The position numbers and the translations under genes were made by a program. This document shows positions 41,520 to 51,830 of a DNA stretch of 64,000 bases, one piece after another (the first letter of the stretch is position 1; every line of letters begins with the position of its first letter). Source of the DNA: Bacillus sp. 1NLA3E (GTDB lineage Bacteria; Bacillota; Bacilli; Bacillales; Cytobacillaceae). The notes beneath the pieces were generated by a model, which saw only the letters and a list, made by a program, of their open reading frames with translations, did not search any database and was not told the DNA's origin. The stretch is taken from positions 186,001 to 250,000 of the forward strand of contig NC_021171.1 of the NCBI RefSeq assembly GCF_000242895.2, read 5' to 3'.

Positions 41520-42173
41520 ATGGCAAATGAGGGTTCATCCAAAATACCACAGGCCACTGCAAAAAGATTACCACTGTATTATCGTTTCTTAAAAAATTTA
41601 CATACATCCGGAAAACAGCGCGTTTCATCTGCAGAACTAAGCGAGGCAGTCAAAGTAGATTCTGCGACGATACGCAGAGACTTCTCTTATTTTGGTGCGT
41701 TAGGGAAAAAGGGCTACGGTTACAATGTGAATTACCTGTTAACTTTTTTTCGGAAAACGCTTGATCAGGATGAATTGACAAAAGTAGCTTTAATTGGTGT
41801 AGGTAATCTAGGCACAGCTTTATTAAATTATAATTTTTTAAAAAATAATAATACGAAGATCGCCATTGCATTTGATGTAGACCCAGCAAAGGTTGGAACA
41901 AGTATTCTTGATGTTCCTGTTGCTCATATGGATGATTTAGAGAAAAAAATCAAAGAAGAGAATATTCATGTGGCGATTCTGACGATTCCAGCTCCAGTAG
42001 CGCAAGCGACAACTGATCGGTTAACCAGTGGTCCTATTAAAGGAATTCTAAATTTTACGCCAGCACGATTGAATGTTCCTTCGGACATTCGTGTTCATCA
42101 TATTGATTTGGCCGTAGAATTACAATCACTTGTGTATTTCTTAAAGCACTATCCAAAGGTAGAAGAGGAATAA
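41520..42173 (+). CDS. rex: Redox-sensing transcriptional repressor Rex
   Basis: Senses the NADH/NAD+ ratio and represses fermentation and anaerobic respiration genes when NADH is low. The 217-residue protein has an N-terminal winged helix ([25 protein letters not shown]) and a Rossmann domain ([16 protein letters not shown]). The ATG at 41520 has AGGAG at 7 bases. In B. subtilis it is followed by tatAY-tatCY; here three other genes lie between. Confidence 0.97.
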   Translation: MANEGSSKIPQATAKRLPLYYRFLKNLHTSGKQRVSSAELSEAVKVDSATIRRDFSYFGALGKKGYGYNVNYLLTFFRKTLDQDELTKVALIGVGNLGTALLNYNFLKNNNTKIAIAFDVDPAKVGTSILDVPVAHMDDLEKKIKEENIHVAILTIPAPVAQATTDRLTSGPIKGILNFTPARLNVPSDIRVHHIDLAVELQSLVYFLKHYPKVEEE

Positions 42174-42221
42174 GGAAAAAATGTACCCATAGAGGGCCGT
42201 TGATAAACTAATATGATTTTC

Positions 42222-42257
42222 AAACCTGTGTAGAATTTATTCTATACAGGTTTTTTA
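42222..42257 (+). terminator. Terminator behind rex
   Basis: AAACCTGTGTAGAAT pairs with ATTCTATACAGGTTT and ends in T residues. The hairpin plus about 35 bases before it recur in inverted orientation at 48446-48523. Confidence 0.92.
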
Positions 42258-42545
42258 TATGGGGAATTTCCAATTTTCCCTTGCATACGAATTCACTATA
42301 AAACTTTTGCATTTTGTCATGATATATTCTTTTATTCTTTGTGTTATTTCAATGGGACAATTATACAATGGTATTTGATTAAGTTTTTTCAACACATTTG
42401 ACCTATTTATTTAAATAATAGGCCCTACCCAAAAAATAACTGTGGATAACTTCCTTTGTTATTTTTATTTATAGATGTGCCGAGGGGATTGGCATGGGTG
42501 TCTGTTAAACGATGTTTGTTGATTGTAAGGGAATTTGCGATATTC

Positions 42546-42635
42546 CAGCGGAAAAAGAAGGGGATGACCCCACGCGAGGCTCGAACGAGGGGGCTTGGCA
42601 GTTCGTCCGCGGAAAGGGAGGAGATTCCCTCTTTT
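42546..42635. repeat. Divergent member of the palindromic repeat family
   Basis: GATGACCCC, GAGGCTCGAACGAGG, GGCTTGGCAG and CCGCGGAAAGGGAG occur in the same order as GAGACCCC, AGGCGC..GCGCCGAGG, AGGCTCACC and CCGCGGAAAGCGAG of the main family. It ends in a small hairpin AGGGA/TCCCT and seven T, so it may act as a leader terminator. It takes most of the 499-base gap between rex and the PucR-type gene. That gap also holds one perfect DnaA box at 42441-42449. Confidence 0.6.
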
Positions 42636-42672
42636 TTTGTGTTAACAGCTCTTTTATTTGGAGGTGACCGAT

Positions 42673-44262
42673 ATGACAACCAATATGCGCAGAGTTTCAT
42701 GTGAGCTTGATGAATTCGAACCCCAACTATATATTAATAACAGGAAAAATGAAAAGGTAACTACAGTCATTTTAATAGAGGAAATCCCGTCAGAATTCAA
42801 GGATGACATTTTGTATATCTGCAAAGATTTCATACTCCAAGACCCAGCGCAGTTTTGTTCATCTATTAATTTAGTGTGTCTATGTGACCTTGAAATTCCA
42901 ACTGAGTTGACTTCTTGTGATATGCTCAATCTTATTTTAATTAAGAAGCCGGTCAGCGTTAATACGTTATATGCGCGGATACAAAACATTATCCTCACAT
43001 CTAGTGATGAAGGTTATATTCCTCAAAAGCTTTTAGACGCTGCATGTTCCGGAAATCTGCAAACCATTGCGGACACAGCTTGTTCCTTACTTGGAAACCC
43101 TATTATAATATATGATTTAGGTTTTCAAATTCTTGCTTTTTCTCAAAACTTAAGACCTGAGAATGAGATTTATAAAATGGCCGGACAGGATGAGCAGATG
43201 ATTCAACAAACAATGGCAGCTTTTTTTCAGGTAAAAGCGTTAGATACGATGCGAGAGAAAGGTTCTTCCTATTTTTGGAAGTGCTACGGCCATGACAAAC
43301 CTTTGCCGGAAGATACCATACTGATACATGCGCCCATTATGTTGGATAAAGTTATCATTGGATATGCAGTGGTAATGAAAGGATATGTTGATTGGGATGA
43401 AAGCGACCTTATTCTGACTGATAAAATATGCAAGATTATCTCCCTTGAAATGAAAAACAACTACTTTAATAAAAATATCAAGGGTATGCTACATGAGCAT
43501 TTTCTTAGGGATATGCTGGAAAATTCAATTGAAAAAAGAGAATTTATCGAAGCACGAATCAGCACCTTGAATTTGAAATTGAATAAAAATATTTATATGG
43601 CTGTGATTCAATCAGTAAATCCAACTCATTTAAACTCGCAATTACATCCAATATTAAAGGAACTAGGAAAGATTTTTAAAAACAGTATTTTTGCCGTATA
43701 CACAGATCATATTGTATTGATCCATCATAATAATGAAAATCAGGAATTGACGGGTCAGGAGCAGGAGAGGCTCAACACTTATCTTAACGCTTGTGATATG
43801 GCTGCTGGTTTTAGTATGTGCTTTCACGATCCCTGTCAAATCAAGCGACATTATCAACAAGCAAAAGATGCTCTGGATATTGGTTTATCTTTACAAAAGC
43901 CGGGAAAAGTTTTCTTTTTTCAACAACTATCTATTTACCGATTGTTTGAATTGGGCAACAAGACTACCGATATTACGGATTATTTGCATCCAGCTGTATT
44001 TTGTCTGGTAAACTACGATAAAGAAAACCATACTGAATTTATGAAAACACTATACTATTATATTATTAACCTAAAAGCTTTATTAAAGACGAAGGAAATC
44101 CTTTATATTCATCGAAACACCCTGGTTTACCGCATTAATAAAATTCAAGAAATCACAAACATTGACCTACACGATGGCGAAACATTCTTTCAGTTATATA
44201 TTTCCTTTAAAGGACTTGAGTTTATAGCACACCGGACTAACAATAAAATAAGTTTCTTCTAG
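42673..44262 (+). CDS. PucR/CdaR-type transcriptional regulator
   Basis: A 529-residue regulator. The C-terminal helix-turn-helix (LLKTKEILYIHRNTLVYRIN) is the PucR HTH_30 type. The middle resembles the GGDEF-like region of CdaR/PucR regulators (residues about 285-400), and the N-terminal half has a possible GAF-like sensor (LLGNPIIIYDLGFQILAFS). It has no membrane segment. GGAGGTGA directly precedes the ATG. A strong terminator separates it from the flavoprotein gene, so it is probably a locus-specific activator with its own promoter. The inducer may be the reductase substrate (inference). Confidence 0.88.
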   Translation: MTTNMRRVSCELDEFEPQLYINNRKNEKVTTVILIEEIPSEFKDDILYICKDFILQDPAQFCSSINLVCLCDLEIPTELTSCDMLNLILIKKPVSVNTLYARIQNIILTSSDEGYIPQKLLDAACSGNLQTIADTACSLLGNPIIIYDLGFQILAFSQNLRPENEIYKMAGQDEQMIQQTMAAFFQVKALDTMREKGSSYFWKCYGHDKPLPEDTILIHAPIMLDKVIIGYAVVMKGYVDWDESDLILTDKICKIISLEMKNNYFNKNIKGMLHEHFLRDMLENSIEKREFIEARISTLNLKLNKNIYMAVIQSVNPTHLNSQLHPILKELGKIFKNSIFAVYTDHIVLIHHNNENQELTGQEQERLNTYLNACDMAAGFSMCFHDPCQIKRHYQQAKDALDIGLSLQKPGKVFFFQQLSIYRLFELGNKTTDITDYLHPAVFCLVNYDKENHTEFMKTLYYYIINLKALLKTKEILYIHRNTLVYRINKIQEITNIDLHDGETFFQLYISFKGLEFIAHRTNNKISFF

Positions 44263-44287
44263 TTCGATATAAAGCTTCTTGCTAAAC

Positions 44288-44328
44288 AAAAATACCCTGC
44301 CAGCTACAAAGCTGGCAGGGTATTTTTG
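44288..44328 (+). terminator. Terminator behind the PucR-type gene
   Basis: AAATACCCTGCCAGCT pairs with AGCTGGCAGGGTATTT around ACAA, with T residues behind. Confidence 0.95.
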
Positions 44329-44360
44329 TTTGATTTAACTTTATAGTATGAAAGTACAAA

Positions 44361-44378
44361 TTGTGAAAATGATCACGA
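44361..44378. promoter_or_regulatory. FNR-like or Rex-like operator upstream of the flavoprotein gene
   Basis: TTGTGAAAATGATCACGA contains TGTGA and TCACG separated by exactly six bases, one mismatch from the FNR half-site pair TGTGA-N6-TCACA. It is also similar to the Rex box. A possible -10 (GATATA) lies near 44396-44401, which would place the site close to -41. Confidence 0.55.
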
Positions 44379-44472
44379 TGTAAATTCTGTACCATGATAT
44401 ATGTTGCCGAAAATTACAAAATGATAGCATTTTTGTGTAGTACAAAATATATAGAGAAAAGGAAGAGTACTA

Positions 44473-46197
44473 ATGAGCGAAAACGAGAAGAAGGGGTTAA
44501 GTCGAAGGAACTTTGTTAAAGGAACAGCAATTGCAGCTTTGGGGGTTGCTTCCGCGGGACTACTGGCTGGTTGTTCCGAGAAAGCGGATACTGCACGAGC
44601 TTCTGCAGAAACTTCGTCCGAAGATTGGCTGGGTAAGGCACCTGAAATTTCTGATTCGAAAATTAAACAGACTCTTAAAGCTGACGTGGTGATTGTCGGG
44701 GCTGGTGTAGCAGGAATGCATGCGGCACGAGCAGCGTCGGAGGCCGGTGCCTCAGTAATTGTTGTCGAAAAGGCAGACACATTCCAAGTCCGCAGCGGTC
44801 AGTATGGAATCATCGATAGCAAAATTCAAAAGTCTCTTGGAGTCAAGATGGATAAAAACGCTGCAATTACCGAGAACATGAAGCAGATGGGTTACCGTGC
44901 AGATCACCGTATGTGGAACTACTGGGCTAATCATAGCGGCGAGGACTTTGATTGGCTGATGGAACTTGCACCTGACCATGTGGTTCTTCCAGAAGATGCA
45001 CTCTCATTAGATGTAAACAAGATTAATATATCAATGCAACACTTTCCAGTACCCGAGGGTTACAATCCCGCGGAGGAATACAACCCTTCATACCCGACGG
45101 TTATGGCTATTCTTCCGAGTCAAAAAAAGCTTATGGAACGCGTACATCAGAAGTGTTTGAAGCAGGGATGCAAGTTTATGTTTAAGACGTGGGCAAAAAC
45201 GCTCATCCGCCCTAACAATAAAGGCAGGATTGAAGGTGTCATCTGTCAAGACATAAAGGGAAATTATATTAAAATCATCGGTAAAAAGGGTGTTGTCCTT
45301 GCGACGGGGGATTATGGCAATAACAAAGACATGATTAAGTATTTCGTACCTTGGGCGGTAAATTTCTTTAATGTTTATCCCAGCGTAGATGCTAATGGTA
45401 ACCCAGCCAATACAGGCGATGGACATAAGCTGGGCGTCTGGGTCGGGGCAAAGATGGAAGACGGTCCCCATGCGCCGATGACTCACACACTTGGTGGTCC
45501 TCTTGGTGTTGATGCGTTCTTTTTGGCTAACACTGTAGGAAAACGCTTTATTAACGAAGATGCCGGCGGCCAGCAGTTGTCAAATGCCCTATATCGCCAA
45601 CCGGGCAATTTTGCGTGGCAGATCTTTGATGATAAGTGGCCTGAACAGATTGGACTCATGAATGTTTCCCACGGAAGCGTCAACCACTGTGTTGCTGCTG
45701 ATAAGGTCCCTCATTTAAAGGACTCCTCTTGGGCTCTTGGCAGGGTGTCAATTACCTCCCGTGAGGAAGTTCGGGCCACTGATGGCATTGTTATCGCCAA
45801 CAGTTTAGAGGAGTTGGTAGGCAAGCTTGGGCTGGATTCAAAGGCGCAGGCAAGGCTCCTTGCGTCCATCAAACGCTACAATGAGCTATGCGGTAAAGGC
45901 GTGGATGAGGACTTTGGCAAGATGGCGAAGCGGTTATTCCCAATTGCAAATCCTCCCTTCTATGCTGGTAAGATGGCCGGGGGCGCTATGCTCGTCAACA
46001 TGGGCGGATTGACCTGCGACCCTGAAACGGGAAATGTTCTTGATAAGGATTACAAGGGAATTGAGGGCTTGTATGCAGTGGGAAACGTATCGGGTGGACG
46101 CTTTGTTGGTGACTATCCTACCGTCACGGCAGGTACAAGTCATGCATTTGCCCTCACTTACGGACGTCTCGTTGGGATGACAGTTGCCAAGCTCTAG
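44473..46197 (+). CDS. Tat-exported FAD-dependent reductase (fumarate-reductase-like flavoprotein)
   Basis: A 574-residue flavoprotein. The N-terminus has a twin-arginine motif (SRRNFVK, Arg 11-12) and a lipobox (LLAGC, Cys 34), so it is a Tat-secreted lipoprotein. The FAD fold begins near residue 70 (VVIVGAGVAGMHAARAASEA). The end VGNVSGGRFVGDYPTVTAGT binds FAD. This is the FAD_binding_2 group of fumarate, urocanate and related reductases, without a haem domain. After GKRFINED, the region that carries the catalytic Arg in fumarate reductases reads AGGQQLS, so the substrate is probably not fumarate (inference). The next gene supplies electrons. Confidence 0.9.
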   Translation: MSENEKKGLSRRNFVKGTAIAALGVASAGLLAGCSEKADTARASAETSSEDWLGKAPEISDSKIKQTLKADVVIVGAGVAGMHAARAASEAGASVIVVEKADTFQVRSGQYGIIDSKIQKSLGVKMDKNAAITENMKQMGYRADHRMWNYWANHSGEDFDWLMELAPDHVVLPEDALSLDVNKINISMQHFPVPEGYNPAEEYNPSYPTVMAILPSQKKLMERVHQKCLKQGCKFMFKTWAKTLIRPNNKGRIEGVICQDIKGNYIKIIGKKGVVLATGDYGNNKDMIKYFVPWAVNFFNVYPSVDANGNPANTGDGHKLGVWVGAKMEDGPHAPMTHTLGGPLGVDAFFLANTVGKRFINEDAGGQQLSNALYRQPGNFAWQIFDDKWPEQIGLMNVSHGSVNHCVAADKVPHLKDSSWALGRVSITSREEVRATDGIVIANSLEELVGKLGLDSKAQARLLASIKRYNELCGKGVDEDFGKMAKRLFPIANPPFYAGKMAGGAMLVNMGGLTCDPETGNVLDKDYKGIEGLYAVGNVSGGRFVGDYPTVTAGTSHAFALTYGRLVGMTVAKL

Positions 46198-46256
46198 AAA
46201 TTTTCCCGTAATAATATCCTGAAGATAAATAAAACTCTGAATAGGAGGATAGAAAA

Positions 46257-46838
46257 TTGTTTAAAAAAATGTCACCCAAACCAGAACAAATAAATAACGA
46301 ACAAAAGCTTTTTAAAAATCTGTCAAAGAAACAAATAATCTTTCTACTATTGATTGTACTTGCCTTTGTGGGTCTAGGAGGATTGGCAGTCGTAAAGGCC
46401 AGCGATAACCCAGCATTTTGCAGTACCACCTGTCACAATATGAAACCACAGTATAATTCGTATCAAAATAGTAGCAGTAATTTGCTAGCTTATAAACATG
46501 CCAAGGCTAAGATTGTATGTCATGATTGCCACCAGGACTCACTTACGACAAAAGCTCAGGAAGGTGTGAAATATGTAACCGGAAACTATGAGGATCCAAT
46601 GAAAACGAGAACCTTTTCAAAAGAGATGTGCTTGAAATGTCATGATTGGAAGAAGGTACAAAAAAAGACCGCATCGCTTGGAACAAAGGCAAATGAGAAT
46701 CCGCATAATTCAGAACACGGTGGTCAGCGGGAGTGTAGTACCTGCCACAAAGTACATGAGCAATCAACCAATGGATGTTTAAAATGTCACGGAGCCTCAT
46801 GGGCGAATAAATTAGATATCAGTTGGAAGAAGAAATAG
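46257..46838 (+). CDS. Membrane-anchored multiheme cytochrome c (NapC/NrfH-like)
   Basis: A 193-residue protein with one N-terminal membrane helix (IIFLLLIVLAFVGLGGLAVV) and five haem motifs: C55-STT-C59-H60 (three residues between the Cys), then CxxCH at 88, 125, 160 and 174. The His-Asn-Met after the first motif matches the Met-ligated first haem of NapC/NrfH quinol dehydrogenases. It probably takes electrons from menaquinol and passes them to the flavoprotein encoded 59 bases upstream. Start is TTG at 46257 with GGAGG at 8 bases. Confidence 0.9.
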   Translation: MFKKMSPKPEQINNEQKLFKNLSKKQIIFLLLIVLAFVGLGGLAVVKASDNPAFCSTTCHNMKPQYNSYQNSSSNLLAYKHAKAKIVCHDCHQDSLTTKAQEGVKYVTGNYEDPMKTRTFSKEMCLKCHDWKKVQKKTASLGTKANENPHNSEHGGQRECSTCHKVHEQSTNGCLKCHGASWANKLDISWKKK

Positions 46839-46949
46839 TAATAAAAAGATTTACGTAAGATGGAGCCGTTTTACGTACGGCGTTAGTTTAATTGGAGCTC
46901 AGTTAATAATAATTTTGTGGCCTCATAATAAGCTTTGTAAACAAGATAA

Positions 46950-46987
46950 GGATCATGAAGTTGGATAAGTTTCCAACTTCATGGTCC
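46950..46987. other. Long hairpin without T run behind the cytochrome gene
   Basis: GGATCATGAAGTTGG pairs with CCAACTTCATGGTCC around an 8-base loop. It may protect mRNA or terminate weakly. The 318-base gap before tatA holds no gene. Confidence 0.6.
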
Positions 46988-47156
46988 CTAATGAAAATTT
47001 GCCATATTACGTGTGAAAGTGAAGTGGATTAGTATTTTCCTATAGCCATAGGTGCAATTGAAACTAATAATTCTTTCCATAGTTTATATAAAAATAGAAA
47101 ACCTATTGATATGGTAAAAAAGTTAATTGTCTCAACCTAAAAAGGAGATGTTACAA

Positions 47157-47402
47157 ATGCTTTCAAACATTGGAATACCTGGGTTAGTCTTAATTTTTAT
47201 TTTGGCACTTATCGTATTTGGACCAAAGAAATTGCCTGAACTTGGCCGTGCAGTTGGACAAACACTCAGTGAATTTAAAAAATCTGCAAGAGACCTCACA
47301 AGCGATATAGTCAAGGAAATTGATGAGGCAAAACAAGATGCAACTGTACAAGTACTTACAAGTGATGTAGTTAAGAAAGTTGATGAGGTAAAAAAGATGT
47401 AA
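47157..47402 (+). CDS. tatA: Sec-independent translocase component TatA
   Basis: An 81-residue TatA: one membrane helix ([22 protein letters not shown]), the hinge, an amphipathic helix ([14 protein letters not shown]) and a charged tail. The ATG at 47157 (MLSNIGIP) has AAGGAGAT at 7 bases; the open frame upstream has no site. The tail has a near-duplicate stretch, [13 protein letters not shown] and [13 protein letters not shown]. With tatC it corresponds to tatAY-tatCY behind rex in B. subtilis. Confidence 0.94.
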   Translation: MLSNIGIPGLVLIFILALIVFGPKKLPELGRAVGQTLSEFKKSARDLTSDIVKEIDEAKQDATVQVLTSDVVKKVDEVKKM

Positions 47403-47462
47403 CTAAATAAGGTGTAAAATAATTGAACCTGGAATCGACAAATCCAATGTGGTGATGAGTTT

Positions 47463-47491
47463 AGCCATACCGATTCATTAGCGGTATGGCT
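47463..47491. other. Hairpin between tatA and tatC
   Basis: AGCCATACCG pairs with CGGTATGGCT (10 bp). No T run follows, so it is likely a processing or stability element rather than a terminator. Confidence 0.55.
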
Positions 47492-47568
47492 TGGAGGGGA
47501 ACGAGGTTTTCAAAAGGACACATGGTACAATTTTACTGATTGATGAGGGAAAAGAAGGGGGATGAAGA

Positions 47569-48321
47569 GTGATAGATAAAGAATTACTTTTAGTCGATCA
47601 TTTAGAGGAATTACGAAAGAGAATCATCCTATCCGCTTTAGCATTTCTATTCTCTTTTGTAGTTGGATTTTTCTATGCTATCGATATCTATAAATGGTTT
47701 GTTAAAGATCTTGATGTAAAATTATTAGTTCTGGGACCAAGCGATATTATCAGGATTTATTTTATGCTCGCGGCTGTTGTTGCCATTGCTGGGACCATGC
47801 CTTTTCTTGCCACACAGATTTGGTTGTTTGTAAGGTCGGCTCTAAGGGCAAAGGAAAGGAAGATAACACTAACCTATATTCCAGCACTCTTTATCTTATT
47901 TATTGTTGGACTTGCTTTCGGATATTTTGTCATCCTTCCTATGATCTTTAAGTTTCTCATTCAGCTTGGCGGGGCTATGTTGGTTACTAATTTTACAGCG
48001 GAAAGGTATTTCAAATTTATTATGAACATGACGATTCCATTTGGAGTTTTATTTGAATTACCTGTTGTCATTATGTTTCTTACTTCACTGGGAATGATAA
48101 ATCCTTTTGTCCTTTCACGGATACGTAAATATGCTTACTTTGTACTTATAATTATAGCAGTAGTTATTACTCCGCCTGATTTTATGTCAGATTTTGTTGT
48201 TACCATCCCATTACTATTACTTTATGAAATAAGTATCACTTTATCAAAGTTTGTTTATCGGAAAAAATTAAAAGGAGAGAAAAATATGAAAGACTTGGAT
48301 CTCGATTGTTTAATGGAATAA
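47569..48321 (+). CDS. tatC: Sec-independent translocase component TatC
   Basis: A 250-residue protein with six membrane helices, which recognises twin-arginine signals. It starts DKELLLVDHLEELRKRI, with the conserved HLEELR, and has the conserved loop FxxPxL-like FLATQIWLFV and ITPPDFMSDFVVTIPLLLLYE. Start is GTG at 47569 behind AAGGGGGATGA. Together with tatA it probably exports the nearby Tat flavoprotein. Confidence 0.95.
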   Translation: MIDKELLLVDHLEELRKRIILSALAFLFSFVVGFFYAIDIYKWFVKDLDVKLLVLGPSDIIRIYFMLAAVVAIAGTMPFLATQIWLFVRSALRAKERKITLTYIPALFILFIVGLAFGYFVILPMIFKFLIQLGGAMLVTNFTAERYFKFIMNMTIPFGVLFELPVVIMFLTSLGMINPFVLSRIRKYAYFVLIIIAVVITPPDFMSDFVVTIPLLLLYEISITLSKFVYRKKLKGEKNMKDLDLDCLME

Positions 48322-48445
48322 CTTTCAAAAAAAGGTTTGAAATAAGAATCCTTTTACCGAAACTTACCTCTATTATATGGGTATAAACTAAATTATCTCC
48401 ATATTTCTATGTTAGATCATTACGACCCATCATATATTCCCCCCC

Positions 48446-48483
48446 AAAAAAACCTGTGTAGAATAAGTTCTACACAGGTTTTG
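48446..48483 (-). terminator. Terminator of the ydiL-ydiK operon
   Basis: AACCTGTGTAGAA pairs with TTCTACACAGGTT. On the minus strand seven T follow, on the plus strand four. It may also stop tatC transcripts. Confidence 0.88.
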
Positions 48484-48519
48484 AAAATCCTATTAGTTTG
48501 TTAACAGCTCCATAGTGGC

Positions 48520-48723
48520 TCATTTTTTTTGGGTGATTTTTCTTAATTTAATATGCAATCCAATTAATCTGATACCAGACCCAAAATCAAAGGTTGCGAG
48601 AAAAACAAGGATGAACCCAAATATATCCCAACCATCAGTATTAACACTGTCAACAGCAAAATAAGTGAATAAGCATGCTATAAGTATATGAACGATGCCA
48701 GAAAACAAAGGTGATTGTCTCAT
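48520..48723 (-). CDS. ydiK: YdiK-type small membrane protein (DUF4305)
   Basis: A 67-residue protein with two membrane helices (IVHILIACLFTYFAV and WDIFGFILVFLATFDFGSGI). Position and size match B. subtilis YdiK. The start overlaps the ydiL stop by 4 bases (ATGA), so both are translated together. Function unknown. Confidence 0.88.
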   Translation of the reverse strand: MRQSPLFSGIVHILIACLFTYFAVDSVNTDGWDIFGFILVFLATFDFGSGIRLIGLHIKLRKITQKK

Positions 48724-49451
48724 AAAAATCCTCCGATAAAGCTTTGAATTTTTTCAACCTGGTGTAGCATTCTTTCAATGTCTTCTCTATATACGGTTTG
48801 AATAATTACAACGAGAGTGTTCATGGTAACATGGGCAATGATTGGGACGATTATCCGTTTTGTTTTTACATATAAAAAAGCAAAGGAAAACCCGATTGCT
48901 GAATACAATAAAACGTGTTCAAATTCAAGGTGTGCTAATGCGAAAATGACAGAACTGATAAGAGCGGAAATAAAGAAATTAAATCGTTGATGCAAAGCCC
49001 CAAAGATAATTTTTCGAAACACAATCTCTTCTAATATTGGACCAACAATGGAACTAATAAAGATGACGATTGGGAAGCTTTCGATAATCCCAATGATGTG
49101 TTGCGTATTTTCAGACCCCGTTTTAATTCCCAGCATGGCTTCAATATTTGCAGCAACCGATTGAGCAAACAATGCTAAAAATACCCCGAATATAGCCCAA
49201 ATAACCAATGAGGTAATACTAGCCCTATTTTTTTCAAAGCGTGTATCGGAATCATTTCGCAATACCAAGAGTATAATCAAAAGGGTAATAGCAAAGCTTA
49301 TGACAAGCCAAAAGGGGACGGCTAAAACCTTCATCTCAGCCATTGTTTTTCCGAACAAGGTTCCAATATAGACTGTGAGGGGAACCCCGATGTAGCTAGA
49401 CAACTGCATGGTAATGTATGTAATTAAGACAATCCAATATTTCTTTTTCAA
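48720..49451 (-). CDS. ydiL: CPBP-family intramembrane metalloprotease YdiL
   Basis: A 243-residue protein with about seven membrane helices and the Abi/CPBP motifs EEIVFRKIIFGALH (EExxxR) and FALAHLEFEH, followed by HVTMNTLVVI. These correspond to the glutamates and His of the CAAX protease fold. Substrate unknown. It is divergent from groES as in B. subtilis. Confidence 0.92.
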   Translation of the reverse strand: MKKKYWIVLITYITMQLSSYIGVPLTVYIGTLFGKTMAEMKVLAVPFWLVISFAITLLIILLVLRNDSDTRFEKNRASITSLVIWAIFGVFLALFAQSVAANIEAMLGIKTGSENTQHIIGIIESFPIVIFISSIVGPILEEIVFRKIIFGALHQRFNFFISALISSVIFALAHLEFEHVLLYSAIGFSFAFLYVKTKRIIVPIIAHVTMNTLVVIIQTVYREDIERMLHQVEKIQSFIGGFL

Positions 49452-49638
49452 TATATTTTACTCCTTCTAATAAAAACTGCGATAGTAATCCCATTTTACT
49501 AATAATTGACCCTATGTTTCAAATTAACAAGTTTATTCTTAGTAAATTTTGTGAATTTGAATAAAAATAAAATTGTGTTGAATACTTTATAAGGTTGAGA
49601 ATTTGAGGGGAAATCATAAAAAAATTTGTGCATGGCAC

Positions 49639-49667
49639 TTGCAAAAGACTGATAAATTATTTACAAT
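49639..49667 (+). promoter_or_regulatory. Sigma-A promoter of groES-groEL
   Basis: TTGCAA (49639-49644) and TACAAT (49662-49667) with a 17-base spacer, directly before the CIRCE element. Confidence 0.82.
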
Positions 49668-49677
49668 ATTAATTGTG

Positions 49678-49704
49678 TTAGCACTCGTTAGAGGAGAGTG
49701 CTAA
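49678..49704. promoter_or_regulatory. CIRCE operator (HrcA-binding)
   Basis: TTAGCACTC and GAGTGCTAA separated by exactly nine bases, the perfect CIRCE inverted repeat. HrcA represses groESL there until heat shock. Confidence 0.98.
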
Positions 49705-49744
49705 TAATTGATAAATTACATATTATTTGAGGAGGTTGTTTCTC

Positions 49745-51728
<1,984 letters not shown>

Positions 51729-51756
51729 GAGAGACGTTTGAAACGTTGATATATCA

Positions 51757-51790
51757 AGGGTTATAGACTCTTTTATGAGCCTTTAACCCT
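51757..51790 (+). terminator. Hairpin behind groEL, lacking a T run
   Basis: AGGGTTA and TAACCCT form the outer stem, GACTC and GAGCC the inner one. Only TGATAAAATC follows, so the usual T run is missing. Confidence 0.6.
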
Positions 51791-51830
51791 GATAAAATCA
51801 CATTTCAATCACATTTCTTGCGATTTTGCT
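51791..51830. other. Probable left attachment region of the integrated element
   Basis: The integrase gene ends here, 80 bases behind groEL. Two tandem copies of AATCACATTTC (51796-51806 and 51807-51817) overlap the integrase stop codon and may be integrase arm sites. The core and the right junction cannot be defined because the right end is outside the window. Confidence 0.45.

Noticed and set aside
42441-42449. Second DnaA-box cluster behind rex
   Set aside because: Only one perfect box (TGTGGATAA) is present there, which is expected by chance in AT-rich DNA.
42480-42640. Possible Moco or other riboswitch in front of the PucR-type gene
   Set aside because: No match to Moco, c-di-AMP or cobalamin aptamer motifs as I know them; the sequence is better explained as a member of the palindromic repeat family.
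42456-42704. Open frame of 82 codons containing MTPREARTRGLG
   Set aside because: It runs through the divergent palindromic repeat and overlaps the PucR-type start; it is likely repeat-derived translation.
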